Shown: piece by piece, positions 1 through 9,419 of the stretch
Numbering within the stretch: position 1 is the first letter of the stretch
How the letters are laid out: each line of letters opens with the position of its first letter
DNA from: Nocardia speluncae NBRC 108251
Lineage (GTDB): Bacteria; Actinomycetota; Actinomycetes; Mycobacteriales; Mycobacteriaceae
Length of the DNA stretch: 64,000 nucleotides
Reading direction: 5' to 3'
Assembly (NCBI RefSeq): GCF_001613245.1
Contig: NZ_BDBZ01000016.1
Location: 1-64,000 of the forward strand
Notes under the pieces: model-generated
Seen by the model: the letters and a program-made list of their open reading frames with translations, nothing else
What the model was told of the DNA's origin: nothing
The model's database searches: none
Position numbers and translations under genes: made by a program

Positions 1-742
1 CCGCGACCACCGCGGCCCGGCCCTTGAGCGCGGACGGTGGGGCAGCGACCCGGTGGGCGCCGCGGGAGCGGGACGGTCGCGATTCCTCGTCGGTATCGGA
101 CTTGGCAGGCTTGTTCGCCAGGGCCTCGGCGACCGTGCCGGGCCGGTTGTACGGCGCGGGCTCGGCGCTGCTGCCGGGGGCGGGATCGTCGGCCCAGGTC
201 TGCGCCTCGGCCCAACTCTGGTGGCTGTTCCAGTTCGGATCGCTGTGCCAGGCGGGCTTATCGCTGCGGTTCCAGCCGTCCTCACCGTGCCAGTCGCGAC
301 CCGACCAGGCGGTGGTCTGCGGCTCCGGCCACGTCCCGGCCTGTGGCTCCGACCAGGCGGCCCGGTGTTCCCGGCCGGCGGGCGTGGGCTCGGGCCAGGT
401 GCTGTTCTGCGGTTCGGACCATGCAGCGCCCTGCGGTTCGGACCACATAGTGGTCTGCGGCTCGGACGACTCCCGGTCGGTGCGGGCGTCGCCGGATTCG
501 GCCCAGCCCTGGTTGGTCGACCAGAAATCGTCGGCGGCGCTGCGCTGGGAATCACTGCGCTGAGAGTCGGCGGCAGCGGATGCCGCGGCGGTATTCAGCG
601 GATGCCTACGCGACCGGCTGTCACCGGGGGCGCCGAAGGCATTGAACGGCTGGGGAGCTTCGGCGGCCGGTGCGCCGTTGTTGCCGCGCGGCCGGTGCCG
701 GTGGCCGTTGTATTGGGCATCCAGGGTGCCGTGGTGGTTCAT
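1..742 (-). CDS. N-terminal part of M23-type peptidase (Rv0950c-like), runs off left edge
   Basis: An uninterrupted minus-strand frame runs from an ATG at 742 through the left edge (247 codons visible). The visible part is a hydrophilic, low-complexity N-terminus with about six spaced W-S/P-E-P-Q units (nucleotides roughly 310-460), followed by a basic stretch (SRSRGAHRVAAPP) that would precede a membrane segment. The frame is closed upstream by a TGA near 910, and 742 is the first ATG after it; no good Shine-Dalgarno is visible, so the start is uncertain. The peptidase label is an inference from position: mycobacteria carry an M23 (LytM-type) cell-wall peptidase, Rv0950c, divergent to sucC. 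The catalytic domain itself lies outside the window. Confidence 0.6.
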   Translation of the reverse strand, partial: MNHHGTLDAQYNGHRHRPRGNNGAPAAEAPQPFNAFGAPGDSRSRRHPLNTAAASAAADSQRSDSQRSAADDFWSTNQGWAESGDARTDRESSEPQTTMWSEPQGAAWSEPQNSTWPEPTPAGREHRAAWSEPQAGTWPEPQTTAWSGRDWHGEDGWNRSDKPAWHSDPNWNSHQSWAEAQTWADDPAPGSSAEPAPYNRPGTVAEALANKPAKSDTDEESRPSRSRGAHRVAAPPSALKGRAAVVA

Positions 743-1360
743 CAGCGGATCCGCATCCGATCGGCCATCCGAAGGGGTGTACAGGGAATACGTCCGGCCG
801 GGGCGGGACGCGGTGGGAAGGCTGTCACCGAACGGTTCTGCGACTGCGGAGCGGTGTGCTGCGTCAAGCTGCCGTCCTCTCTCAACCTGCTCACGGGAGC
901 AACATCACGGAGATCTCTACTCGCGCGACAACCGGATGCGCAAGCAACACGCCTGGCGACGCTCGTGATCGAGCTGTGACATCGATCGGTTCGACGGTAA
1001 CGAAACGATTGCGACGCGGCAAGCGGTAGGACGATTCCAAACGTTACTGTGATGTTCCTCACGTTTCGATGTCGTGATAGCTCGCTGCCGGAAACGTTGC
1101 GCGGTGATCCGGGAATCCGTCCGTTCGAACGCCGGCCGCCGGGCCCCCGTGTCGCCTGGGGATCCGCAGATAAGCTACTCGCCGGTAGGCATGGCCTGCG
1201 GGTTTGACCTCCCCGCAGACGCGCCCGTGACCTGTGCCACTTAGGATGAACGTGCGCGATCGGCCGTCCCTATGAGTGGTTAGAGTCCGAACGACCCGCT
1301 ACCGACGTCGGGCCGCCAACAAAGACGTTGTCATAGCAACGCAGACGAGACGGTGAATAC
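743..1360. other. Long divergent intergenic region upstream of sucC
   Basis: 618 bases with no supportable gene separate the divergent peptidase gene and sucC, so both promoters should lie here. A 7-bp hairpin with perfect arms CTGCGGG (1196-1202) and CCCGCAG (1212-1218) around a 9-base loop is the clearest structure. I found no recognisable riboswitch core. Actinobacterial cell-wall hydrolase genes often have c-di-AMP (ydaO-type) leaders, so the minus-strand leader deserves a covariance-model scan, but nothing here proves one. Confidence 0.5.
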
Positions 1361-2524
1361 ATGGATCTCTTCGAATATCAGGCGAAGGAGCTCTTCGTAA
1401 AGCACGGGGTGCCTTCGTCGGAAGGTCGCGTGACCGACACTGCCGAGGATGCCCGCGCGATCGCCGCGGAAATCGGCAAGCCGGTGATGATCAAATCTCA
1501 GGTGAAGGCCGGCGGCCGCGGTAAAGCCGGTGGCGTCAAGTATGCGGCCACCCCGGACGACGCGCTGACCCACGCGAACAACATCCTCGGCCTGGACATC
1601 AAGGGGCACATCACCAAGAAGGTCCTGGTGGCCGAGGCGAAGGATATCGCCGAGGAGTACTACATCTCCTTCCTGCTCGATCGCACCAACCGCACCTACC
1701 TGGCCATGTGCTCGGTCGAGGGCGGTATGGAGATCGAAGAGGTCGCCGCCACCAAGCCCGACCGGCTGGCCAAGGTGCCGGTCGACGCGGTCAAGGGCGT
1801 CGATCTCGCGTTCGCCCGCTCCATCGCCGAGCAGGGCCACCTGCCCGCCGAGGTGCTGGACGCCGCCGCGGTGACCATCCAGAAGCTGTGGGAGGTCTTC
1901 GTCGCCGAAGATGCGACCCTGGTGGAAGTGAACCCGCTGGTGCGCACCCCGCAGGACGAGATCCTGGCGCTCGACGGCAAGGTGACCCTGGACGAGAACG
2001 CGGAATTCCGGCACGCCGATCACGCGGAGTTCGCGGACAAGGACGCGACCGATCCGCTGGAGCTCAAGGCCAAGGAGAACGACCTCAACTACGTCAAGCT
2101 CGACGGTGCGGTCGGCATCATCGGCAACGGCGCCGGTCTGGTCATGTCCACCCTGGACGTCGTCGCCTACGCCGGCGAGAAGCACAGTGGTGTGAAACCG
2201 GCCAACTTCCTCGATATCGGTGGCGGCGCCTCCGCTGAGGTGATGGCCAACGGCCTGGACGTCATCCTGAACGATTCCCAGGTGAAGAGCGTTTTCGTGA
2301 ACGTCTTCGGTGGTATCACGGCGTGTGACGCGGTCGCCAACGGCATCGTGAAGGCGCTGGAGATCCTGGGCGACGAGGCGAACAAACCGCTGGTGGTCCG
2401 CCTGGACGGTAACCGGGTGGAAGAGGGTCGCAAGATCCTCGCCGAAGCCGCGCACCCGCTGGTGACGCTGGCGCAGACCATGGACGAAGGCGCCGACAAG
2501 GCCGCCGAACTCGCTGCCCGCTGA
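1361..2524 (+). CDS. sucC: Succinyl-CoA synthetase beta subunit (ADP-forming)
   Basis: Beta subunit of succinate-CoA ligase, which converts succinyl-CoA plus ADP and phosphate to succinate, CoA and ATP in the TCA cycle. The 387-residue length is normal for the family. The N-terminal ATP-grasp domain starts [12 protein letters not shown] and carries the glycine-rich GGRGKAGG loop at residues 51-58; the EVNPL motif near residue 190 supplies Mg/nucleotide ligands; the C-terminal CoA-ligase-like domain contains GNGAGL and [12 protein letters not shown]. The start is the ATG that gives the standard N-terminus, although its ribosome site is weak. sucD follows 42 bases downstream and the two are surely co-transcribed and form the alpha-beta enzyme. 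Confidence 0.97.
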   Translation: MDLFEYQAKELFVKHGVPSSEGRVTDTAEDARAIAAEIGKPVMIKSQVKAGGRGKAGGVKYAATPDDALTHANNILGLDIKGHITKKVLVAEAKDIAEEYYISFLLDRTNRTYLAMCSVEGGMEIEEVAATKPDRLAKVPVDAVKGVDLAFARSIAEQGHLPAEVLDAAAVTIQKLWEVFVAEDATLVEVNPLVRTPQDEILALDGKVTLDENAEFRHADHAEFADKDATDPLELKAKENDLNYVKLDGAVGIIGNGAGLVMSTLDVVAYAGEKHSGVKPANFLDIGGGASAEVMANGLDVILNDSQVKSVFVNVFGGITACDAVANGIVKALEILGDEANKPLVVRLDGNRVEEGRKILAEAAHPLVTLAQTMDEGADKAAELAAR

Positions 2525-2566
2525 GTCGACCTACCCGGGCACGCCCAGTAAAGGACAAACAGAACT

Positions 2567-3481
2567 ATGTCAATCTTCCTCAACAAGGACTCGAAGGTCA
2601 TCGTCCAGGGCATCACCGGCGGCGAGGGCACCAAGCACACCGCCCTGATGCTGAAGGCGGGCACCCAGGTCGTCGGCGGTGTGAACGCGCGTAAAGCGGG
2701 CACCACCGTCTCGCACACGGACAAGGACGGCAACGCGGTCGAGTTGCCCGTGTTCGCCACCGTGGCCGAGGCCATGGAGAAGACCGGCGCCGATGTGTCG
2801 ATCGCCTTCGTGCCGCCGAAGTTCTCCAAGGACGCCATCATCGAGGCCATCGACGCAGAGATCCCGCTGCTCGTGGTGATCACCGAGGGCATCCCGGTGC
2901 AGGACACCGCCTACGCCTGGGCATACAACGTCGAGAAGGGCACCAAGACCCGGATCATCGGCCCGAACTGCCCCGGCATCATCACCCCCGGCGAAGCGCT
3001 GGTCGGCATCACTCCGGCCAACATCACCGGCAAGGGCCCGATCGGACTGGTTTCCAAGTCCGGCACCCTGACCTACCAGATGATGTACGAGCTGCGCGAT
3101 TTCGGCTTCTCCACCTCCATCGGTATCGGTGGCGACCCGGTGATCGGCACCACCCATATCGACGCCATCGAGGCGTTCGAGAAGGATCCGGAGACCAAGC
3201 TGATCGTGATGATCGGCGAGATCGGTGGTGACGCCGAAGAGCGCGCCGCGGCCTACATCCAGGCCAACGTCACCAAGCCGGTCGTGGGCTACGTCGCCGG
3301 GTTCACCGCGCCCGAGGGCAAGACCATGGGGCACGCGGGCGCCATCGTGTCCGGTTCGTCGGGTACCGCCCAGGCGAAGAAGGACGCGCTGGAAGCCGCG
3401 GGTGTGAAGGTCGGCAAGACGCCGTCCGAAACCGCCGCCCTGGCGCGCGAGATCCTGGAGAAGGCTGCCGTCAGCGCCTGA
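2567..3481 (+). CDS. sucD: Succinyl-CoA synthetase alpha subunit
   Basis: Alpha subunit of succinyl-CoA synthetase (304 residues). It has the N-terminal CoA-binding Rossmann domain ([15 protein letters not shown]), the conserved [13 protein letters not shown] stretch, and the active-site phosphohistidine H256 in [10 protein letters not shown]. The start follows an AAAGGACA ribosome site. Together with the upstream sucC it makes the heterodimeric TCA-cycle enzyme; a strong terminator lies 22 bases after the stop, so the sucCD transcript appears to end here. Confidence 0.97.
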   Translation: MSIFLNKDSKVIVQGITGGEGTKHTALMLKAGTQVVGGVNARKAGTTVSHTDKDGNAVELPVFATVAEAMEKTGADVSIAFVPPKFSKDAIIEAIDAEIPLLVVITEGIPVQDTAYAWAYNVEKGTKTRIIGPNCPGIITPGEALVGITPANITGKGPIGLVSKSGTLTYQMMYELRDFGFSTSIGIGGDPVIGTTHIDAIEAFEKDPETKLIVMIGEIGGDAEERAAAYIQANVTKPVVGYVAGFTAPEGKTMGHAGAIVSGSSGTAQAKKDALEAAGVKVGKTPSETAALAREILEKAAVSA

Positions 3482-3503
3482 AACCGCTCATCCGGTGAGA
3501 CAT

Positions 3504-3541
3504 CCGAGGCCACCCGCACCCTGGTGTGCGGGTGGCCTCGG
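3504..3541 (+). terminator. sucCD terminator hairpin
   Basis: Perfect 16-bp inverted repeat, arms 3504-3519 and 3526-3541, with a 6-base loop, starting 22 bases after the sucD stop. There is no long T-run after it, as is usual in high-GC actinobacteria. Confidence 0.85.
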
Positions 3542-3662
3542 TCGTTGACCCCGGACCTCGCGCTGCCGGAGATAGCGCCGATGACACGGCCCGCGTGTGT
3601 GCAGTAGCGTCAAAGGGAATTCAGCTGTCAAGTACGTATGACTCGACCGAGGAGACGACGAC

Positions 3663-4613
3663 ATGTCATACCCGACCGGGGGCTCCGGGTACAACGCACC
3701 CGTTCCGCCCTCCGTACCACCCAATCCCGGCCAGCCACAGGCTGCCGGTGGTGCGAATGCCGCTGAGGCCGGCGGGAAAGGCCTGCCGTTCTTCCTGACC
3801 ATCGGTGCGGCCGCCGTGGGCGTGCTCGCGTTCCTGCTGGGCTTCCTCGCCTATGTGGGTGCGGATACCGATATGGACCTGCCTTCGTCGGCCGACACCA
3901 GCCTGAATCTCTGGGAGTACCAGGAAGCCTCGATCGGTGGCCTGCTGCTGATCGCGGGTCTGCTCGCGGGGCTGTCGCTGCTGCCGAAGCAGAACTGGGT
4001 CGGGGTTTCCGCGGCAGTCGCGACCGGTACCTTCCTCACCATTCTGTTCCAGCTGTTCACGCTGCCCGAGGGCGCCAAGGCCGAGATCGGGCTGTACCTG
4101 ATCCTGGTTCTTGCGCTGGTGCAGGCCGGTTTGGCGATTGCCGTTGTGCTGTTCGACGCGGGCATCCTGTCCCCGCCGGCCGCCCGCCCGTCCGCTCCGT
4201 CCGGTTTCCCGGCCGGGCAACAGCAGCAGGGCTACGGCCAGCAGCAGTACCAGGGCCAGCAGGGCTACGGTCAGCAGCCGGGCTACGGCCAGCAGCAGCA
4301 GTACAGCAGCGGCCAGCAGCAGCAGCCGGGCTACGCCCAGCCGGGTCAGCAGCAGGCGTACGGTCAGCAGCAGGCCTTCGGCCAGCAGCCGCCACAGCAG
4401 GCCCAACAGCAGTACGGTCAGCAGCAGTCGCCATACGCCGGTGGCCAGCAGCAGCAATCGCCGTACGGGCAGCAGCAGCCGCAGGCGGGTTACGGGCAGC
4501 CGCAGCAGCCGGGCCAGCCGGGACAGGCGGGGCAGCCGTTCGGCGGTGAACAGGGCTCCGACCCGGCAGGCGACGCCACCCGCGCGTTCCGCCAGTCCGA
4601 CGACCAGAAGTGA
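3663..4613 (+). CDS. DUF5336 membrane protein, 34-kDa antigen (Rv0954) family
   Basis: 316 residues. The N-terminus is proline/glycine rich, followed by four membrane segments (about 42-65, 91-108, 114-133 and 142-166) and a long cytoplasmic or surface tail (about 185-300) built of Q, G, Y and P repeats (GYGQQ-type units). This layout matches the mycobacterial 34-kDa antigenic protein family (DUF5336). A GAGGAG ribosome site precedes the ATG. It sits between sucD and perM exactly as Rv0954 does in M. tuberculosis. Molecular function is unknown; the low-complexity tail and perM neighbour point to an envelope or cell-division role (inference). Confidence 0.88.
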   Translation: MSYPTGGSGYNAPVPPSVPPNPGQPQAAGGANAAEAGGKGLPFFLTIGAAAVGVLAFLLGFLAYVGADTDMDLPSSADTSLNLWEYQEASIGGLLLIAGLLAGLSLLPKQNWVGVSAAVATGTFLTILFQLFTLPEGAKAEIGLYLILVLALVQAGLAIAVVLFDAGILSPPAARPSAPSGFPAGQQQQGYGQQQYQGQQGYGQQPGYGQQQQYSSGQQQQPGYAQPGQQQAYGQQQAFGQQPPQQAQQQYGQQQSPYAGGQQQQSPYGQQQPQAGYGQPQQPGQPGQAGQPFGGEQGSDPAGDATRAFRQSDDQK

Positions 4614-4680
4614 TCCTCGGCGGTCCCCGGCGCGGCGCGCCTGAAGCGCCCGCGCCGGGGCAACTGCCACTCTGAAATCC

Positions 4681-6240
4681 ATGAGTGCCCCGCGTACCTC
4701 GTCGAACCGACCGTTCCGGGGCGGGCGCCGGGTCTCGGCGCATCCAGCCGGTGAATCGGGTTCGCTCGCCTTACCACCGGACCGCGCCCGGGTGTTGCTC
4801 TACGCCGCGTTCCGGCCGGCGGCGTTCGCTCTCGCTGTCATCGTGGTGGCGATGCTCGCAACACTGCTCACTGCGGGTAGTGATCTCACCGGCCTCAGCG
4901 GCGCCGTGGCCGCAGGCTGGCTCGCGGTACATCAGGTTCCGCTGACCATCGGTACCACCACCGTGGGCCTGCTGCCCGTGCTGGTCACCGCGCTGGTGAT
5001 GTGGGCGGCCGCCCGGGAAGCCGTTGCGGCCACCGACACCGATCCCACGCGTGCCGAAATCGGCTGGCTGCTCGGGGCCGCGGCCGGTGGGCCATTGCTC
5101 ATCACCGCCGTCTGCCTGGCCGTCACCGAAGACGCATCGGGTTCCATCGCCTTGCAACGCCCCAACCCACTGGCCGCATTCGCCTGGGTACTGGTTCTGC
5201 ATCTGCTTGCCGCGGGCACCGGGATCGTGTTCCGGTGCCGGGAGCGGATCTTCGACCTTCTGCCCTACGATGCGATCGCCGCCGCATATGTGGCCGGGCG
5301 GGCTGCCCTGCGACTATCGGCCGCCTCGGCTGCGATGATCGTGGCCGGGCTCGTGGTGCATTGGTCGCAGGTCGGCGATACCTACGGTGGCGCCGAGAAT
5401 TTCGTGGATGTGCTGGGCTTCACGTTGCTCTCGCTGGTGTACTTCCCCAACGCGGTGATCGCCGGAGTGGGTGTGCTCGTCGGCCCGGGTGTGCAGTTCG
5501 GTGATGCCTCCGTCGGGGTGTTCACGGTGGTCGGCGGCCCGGTACCGGCAGTTCCTGTGCTCGCGGCCGTACCGACCGGCGCGGCCGCACTGTGGTGGGC
5601 CGTTCTGCTGATCGTGCCGGCGGCGATCGGGGTGTACGCCGGAGTGGAATCCGCCCGGGTGAGCTACGACCGGCCGGCCGCGCCGTGGGCGCTGCTCGCC
5701 GCCGCCGGAATGGGAAGCGCCGCGCTCACCGCCCTGGCCGCCCTGGCCGGAGGCGAATTGGGGAATTTCGGCCGGCTGGGTGTCGAGTTGCCGATTTTCG
5801 CGCTCGCAGTATTCGCCTGGCTGGCCATCCCCGGGTACGCCGGTTTGCTCTACGCGCGGACCTTCCTGGTCTCGTTCCCGACCCCTCTGCTGCGCCATCC
5901 GGATGCGCTGTTCGATCCGGCGGACGACGATTACGACGACGACCGCGACGACTACTTCCCCGGTTATCCGGAGCACGTCGCCGCTCTACCGGCCGGGAAG
6001 CTGCCCGAACTGCCCGCGGATACCGCGACCTCCGCCGACCGCTATGCGGGCCTGCTGGAACAACCCCGCAACGAGCCGGTCGGCCCGCAACCACCGCTGG
6101 ACGTCGAGGTCGTGGACGGTGAACCGGCCGAACCCGGATCGCGGCCGCTGTCGGATTCCGTGGAGTCCGAAACCGAAATCGTGGACGCCGAGGTGGTCGA
6201 ACCCGACCCGGTCGACGACGAGAACAGCGACCGGCGCTAG
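4681..6240 (+). CDS. perM: DUF6350 integral membrane protein, PerM (Rv0955) family
   Basis: 519 residues, with the first ~410 dominated by about nine or ten hydrophobic membrane segments and a strongly acidic C-terminal tail (DDDYDDDRDDY near 420, then many E, D and P). This is the DUF6350 layout of mycobacterial PerM, a membrane protein reported to be needed for cell division and persistence. It follows the DUF5336 gene by 67 bases and precedes purN, the same order as Rv0954-Rv0955-Rv0956. Family assignment is by order and architecture; no catalytic motif is visible. Confidence 0.85.
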   Translation: MSAPRTSSNRPFRGGRRVSAHPAGESGSLALPPDRARVLLYAAFRPAAFALAVIVVAMLATLLTAGSDLTGLSGAVAAGWLAVHQVPLTIGTTTVGLLPVLVTALVMWAAAREAVAATDTDPTRAEIGWLLGAAAGGPLLITAVCLAVTEDASGSIALQRPNPLAAFAWVLVLHLLAAGTGIVFRCRERIFDLLPYDAIAAAYVAGRAALRLSAASAAMIVAGLVVHWSQVGDTYGGAENFVDVLGFTLLSLVYFPNAVIAGVGVLVGPGVQFGDASVGVFTVVGGPVPAVPVLAAVPTGAAALWWAVLLIVPAAIGVYAGVESARVSYDRPAAPWALLAAAGMGSAALTALAALAGGELGNFGRLGVELPIFALAVFAWLAIPGYAGLLYARTFLVSFPTPLLRHPDALFDPADDDYDDDRDDYFPGYPEHVAALPAGKLPELPADTATSADRYAGLLEQPRNEPVGPQPPLDVEVVDGEPAEPGSRPLSDSVESETEIVDAEVVEPDPVDDENSDRR

Positions 6241-6317
6241 CAGGGTTGCCGGCGCGGGTATCGGGCCACCCGACTGCCGCCGGATCGGCCGCGAACCGCG
6301 TCTACTAGGCTCTCTCC

Positions 6318-7028
6318 GTGCCTGCGGGTCCGGTCCCGCCATCACCGGCCACCGCCCCTTCGAACTCCAGGAGTAGAGCCCTGACCGCCCCGGAACCCAC
6401 CGATTCCATCCCGGCCGGCCTGGTCGTACTCGCCTCGGGAACCGGGTCGCTACTGCGCGCGCTCATCGAGGCCGCCGCAGATACCGCGTATCCGGCGCGG
6501 ATCCGGGCTGTGGGCGTGGACCGGGATTGCGCCGCCGCCGACCATGCCGCGGCCGCAGGTATCCCCGTGGTGCGCATCCCGGTCGGCGATTACCCCGACC
6601 GCGCCGCCTGGGACCGTTCGCTCGCCGAGTCGGTCGCCGGATACGGGCCCGATCTGGTGGTCTGCGCCGGTTTCATGAAGTTGCTCGGCCCGACCTTCCT
6701 GGACCGGTTCGGTGGCCGGATCATCAACACCCACCCGGCGCTGCTGCCCGCGTTCCCGGGCGCGCACGGGGTGCGCGACGCGCTCGCCTACGGGGTCCGG
6801 GTGACCGGTAGCACGGTGCATCTGGTGGACGCCGGGGTGGATACCGGGCCGATCCTGGCGCAGGAAGCGGTGCCGGTGCGTGCCGATGACGACGAGCCCA
6901 CTCTGCACGAGCGAATCAAAATTGTGGAGCGACGGTTACTGGTGGACGTTGTCGCCGCCGTCGCCACCCGCGGAATTGTCTCCGATGGACGAAAGGCAGT
7001 GATCCCAGATGAGCGAGTTCTCCGGTGA
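6318..7028 (+). CDS. purN: Phosphoribosylglycinamide formyltransferase
   Basis: GAR transformylase: transfers a formyl group from 10-formyl-THF to glycinamide ribonucleotide, third step of purine synthesis. The core starts [19 protein letters not shown], carries the catalytic Asn-His pair in [13 protein letters not shown] and the catalytic Asp in [13 protein letters not shown]. The listed GTG start (6318) has no ribosome site and gives about 20 extra residues. A near-cognate CTG at 6381 lies 7 bases after AGGAG and would give a mycobacterial-length N-terminus, so the true start is open. The 3' end overlaps purH by four bases (GTGA), implying translational coupling. Confidence 0.93.
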   Translation: MPAGPVPPSPATAPSNSRSRALTAPEPTDSIPAGLVVLASGTGSLLRALIEAAADTAYPARIRAVGVDRDCAAADHAAAAGIPVVRIPVGDYPDRAAWDRSLAESVAGYGPDLVVCAGFMKLLGPTFLDRFGGRIINTHPALLPAFPGAHGVRDALAYGVRVTGSTVHLVDAGVDTGPILAQEAVPVRADDDEPTLHERIKIVERRLLVDVVAAVATRGIVSDGRKAVIPDERVLR

Positions 7029-8587
7029 GTGAACGCAAGACCATCCGCCGGGCGCTGGTGAGCGTCTACGACAAGACGGGGCTCGCGGAGCTGGCGACAG
7101 CGCTGCATGCGGCGGGTGTCGAACTGGTGTCCACCGGTTCGACAGCTGCCCGGATCGCCGACGCCGGTGTGCCGGTGACCAGGGTCGAGGAGTTGACCGG
7201 TTTTCCGGAGACTCTGGACGGCCGGGTCAAGACGCTGCACCCCCGGGTGCATGCGGGCATCCTTGCCGATACCCGTAAACCCGAGCATCTCGCGCAGCTC
7301 ACCGAACTCGGTGTCGAGGCGTTTCAGCTGGTGGTCGTGAACCTTTACCCGTTCAGCGAGACGGTGGCAAGCGGTGCGACCTCGGACGAATGCGTTGAGC
7401 AGATCGATATCGGTGGCCCGTCGATGGTGCGTGCAGCGGCGAAGAATCATCCGTCGGTGGCTGTGGTCGTCGCCAGCGGTGATTACGACCAGGTGCGCAA
7501 GGCAGTGGCCGAGGGCGGATTCACACTCGCCGAACGCACCGCGCTGGCAGCCAAGGCATTCCAGCACACGGCGAGCTACGACGTGGCCGTGGCGACCTGG
7601 ATGGCGGAAACACTGACCGAAAGCCCCGCCGGGGAGACGGAGTTCCCGGCATGGATCGGCGGGAACTGGCACCGTTCGGCGGTGCTGCGTTACGGCGAGA
7701 ATCCGCATCAGGCGGCCGCGCTGTACACCGGTGGTTCCGGCGAGCCCGGTCTGGCGCAGGCGCAGCAGTTGCACGGCAAGGACATGTCGTACAACAACTA
7801 CGTCGACGCCGACGCCGCCTGGCGCGCCGCACACGACCACGCCGAGCCCGCGGTCGCGATCATCAAACACGCCAATCCCTGCGGTATCGCCGTGGGTGCC
7901 GATATCGCCGAGGCGCATCGCAAGGCCCACGACTGCGATCCGGTGAGTGCCTACGGTGGTGTGATCGCGGCGAACCGCGAAGTCACCGTGGAGATGGCGC
8001 AGCAGGTCGCGGAGATCTTCACCGAGGTGATCGTGGCGCCGTCCTACGCCGACGGTGCGGTGGAAGTGTTGCAGCGCAAGAAGAACGTACGCATCCTGAT
8101 CTCCGAACCGCCGCGGCGTGCAGGTGCGGAACTGCGCCCCATCAGCGGTGGCGCCCTGCTTCAGCAGCGCGACGTACTCGACGCAGCCGGTGACGACCCC
8201 GCCGGCTGGACGTTGGCGGCCGGCGATCCGGCGGATGCGGAAACACTCGCCGATCTGGCATTCGCGTGGCGCGCCTGCCGGGCGGTGAAATCGAACGCGA
8301 TTCTGCTTGCCCACGACGGCGCCTCGGTCGGTGTGGGAATGGGACAGGTCAACCGGGTCGACGCGGTCGGTCTCGCGGTCCAGCGGGCCGGTGACCGGGC
8401 CACGGGCTCGGTTGCCGCCTCGGACGCGTACTTCCCGTTCCCGGACGGCCCGGAGACGCTGATCCAGGCGGGCGTGCGGGCGATCGTGCAGCCCGGCGGT
8501 TCGGTCCGGGATCAGGAGACCGTGGATGTGGCCCGGGCGGCCGGGATCACGATGTACTTCACCGGCGCCCGCCACTTCGCCCACTGA
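7025..8587 (+). CDS. purH: Bifunctional AICAR transformylase / IMP cyclohydrolase
   Basis: Catalyses the last two steps to IMP. The 520-residue length is standard. The N-terminal MGS-like IMP cyclohydrolase domain begins [13 protein letters not shown] and contains [20 protein letters not shown]; the C-terminal AICARFT domain carries the KHANPCG motif (catalytic His near 282) and [11 protein letters not shown]. It starts with GTG overlapping the purN stop. Unlike in M. tuberculosis, no magnesium-chelatase-like gene follows; the operon ends at a GC hairpin. Confidence 0.97.
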   Translation: MSERKTIRRALVSVYDKTGLAELATALHAAGVELVSTGSTAARIADAGVPVTRVEELTGFPETLDGRVKTLHPRVHAGILADTRKPEHLAQLTELGVEAFQLVVVNLYPFSETVASGATSDECVEQIDIGGPSMVRAAAKNHPSVAVVVASGDYDQVRKAVAEGGFTLAERTALAAKAFQHTASYDVAVATWMAETLTESPAGETEFPAWIGGNWHRSAVLRYGENPHQAAALYTGGSGEPGLAQAQQLHGKDMSYNNYVDADAAWRAAHDHAEPAVAIIKHANPCGIAVGADIAEAHRKAHDCDPVSAYGGVIAANREVTVEMAQQVAEIFTEVIVAPSYADGAVEVLQRKKNVRILISEPPRRAGAELRPISGGALLQQRDVLDAAGDDPAGWTLAAGDPADAETLADLAFAWRACRAVKSNAILLAHDGASVGVGMGQVNRVDAVGLAVQRAGDRATGSVAASDAYFPFPDGPETLIQAGVRAIVQPGGSVRDQETVDVARAAGITMYFTGARHFAH

Positions 8588-8599
8588 GCTCCGCCGTTT

Positions 8600-8625
8600 G
8601 CGCCGCCTCCGGCGGCGCGGGTTTT
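8600..8625 (+). terminator. purH terminator
   Basis: 8-bp GC hairpin, GCGCCGCC (8600-8607) and GGCGGCGC (8611-8618), loop TCC, followed by GGGTTTT. It begins 12 bases after the purH stop and is one of the few intrinsic-looking terminators here with a T-run. Confidence 0.75.
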
Positions 8626-8713
8626 GGCCCCTTGGTCCCTCTGCTTTCCGCGCTCGACACTCGCGGCTGCGCCGCATCGCATCGAGCGCGGAAAGCAGGG
8701 ACGGGCCAAAACC
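8620..8713. repeat. Long imperfect inverted repeat
   Basis: The outer arms GGTTTTGGCCC (8620-8630) and GGGCCAAAACC (8703-8713) are perfect complements, as are the 17-bp inner arms 8641-8657 and 8682-8698. They are separated by an asymmetric internal bulge (10 versus 4 bases), and the central 24 bases are GC-rich. No coding frame explains it. It resembles a palindromic intergenic element or a bulky attenuator downstream of purH. Confidence 0.8.
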
Positions 8714-8963
8714 TCTCAGGGCCTCCTAAGACTCGGCTGCGCCGTCGGTTGCGTTCGGGACGCGCCGAAGTTCTTTCAGGCGCCGTCGCTGGTTGCGGTG
8801 GAGGTCGGTGGGTCCTGTTCGTACTCCGCCGAGGGATTCCGTTCTGGGAGTGGCACCGTTCGTCGTTGTGTCCGGGCAGGGTGCTGGTCAGGCCGAGCAC
8901 TGTGCCGCGTCGGTTTCACAGCTCACCAGGCCGGTTCGGGGCCGGCGCGCGGCTTCCTCGGCG

Positions 8964-9257
8964 CTACAGCGGCAGGCAGCCTGCGGTGCAAGGGTCGGCG
9001 GAGAAGGTGACGACCAGGGGGACCACGATGTTGCGGAAAACTTCGGCAGATCCGGAGGATACCGGGCCGGAGAAGGCGGAGCCGCTGGGCTCGTGCATGA
9101 AGCCCGAGCCACTGGAGGGGGCGTTCACCGGCTGGGGATCGGTTACCGCCGGAGCGGCCGATTCGAGGGGGAGACCGGGAGCCGCTGCTGCTACGCCGGT
9201 GACCGAGCCGAGCGTCAGCGCGGCCGCGAATACGCCGGAGACCAGTACACGCTTCAT
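8964..9257 (-). CDS. Small exported hypothetical protein
   Basis: 97 residues with a classical Sec signal peptide: basic MKR, hydrophobic VLVSGVFAAALTLGSV, and an AxA-like cleavage site near VAAAAPG (about residue 26). The mature part is short, rich in S, P, G and V, and has two cysteines (DPCTAGC) near the end that could form a disulfide. AAGGAA lies 9-10 bases before the ATG. I recognise no family. The signal peptide and ribosome site are the reasons to prefer it over overlapping plus-strand frames. Confidence 0.68.
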   Translation of the reverse strand: MKRVLVSGVFAAALTLGSVTGVAAAAPGLPLESAAPAVTDPQPVNAPSSGSGFMHEPSGSAFSGPVSSGSAEVFRNIVVPLVVTFSADPCTAGCLPL

Positions 9258-9419
9258 TCTGTTGTTTCCTTGTCGTCGACCGCCCGGGCGGTTCGGATTC
9301 CTACGTGCAGTAGGTTAGGAAAGCCGCCCCGGCGCGGAAAGCCGAGAATTGCTGTGCCCCTGGAATTCTGGGCATCGACATTCGGTGGGCCCGCGAGGGC
9401 CGGACAGCAGGTCGCGGGA

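Larger units (their letters stand above)
8588..8963. other. Intergenic region between purH and a small exported protein
   Basis: Contains the purH terminator and the long inverted repeat listed separately. The rest (about 8714-8963) has open frames on the plus strand, but none has a ribosome site or recognisable protein, and they run through the opposite-strand signal-peptide gene. I see no gene. Confidence 0.6.

Noticed and set aside
1196..1218. ydaO-type c-di-AMP riboswitch
   Set aside because: Only a single 7-bp hairpin is visible; none of the conserved ydaO core could be recognised by eye.
1331..2455. 374-codon minus-strand frame opposite sucC
   Set aside because: Antisense shadow; the sucC reading is unambiguous.
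3663..4613. GYGQQ-type repeats at DNA level as a tandem repeat or CRISPR
   Set aside because: They are in-frame low-complexity codons of the DUF5336 tail with irregular spacing.
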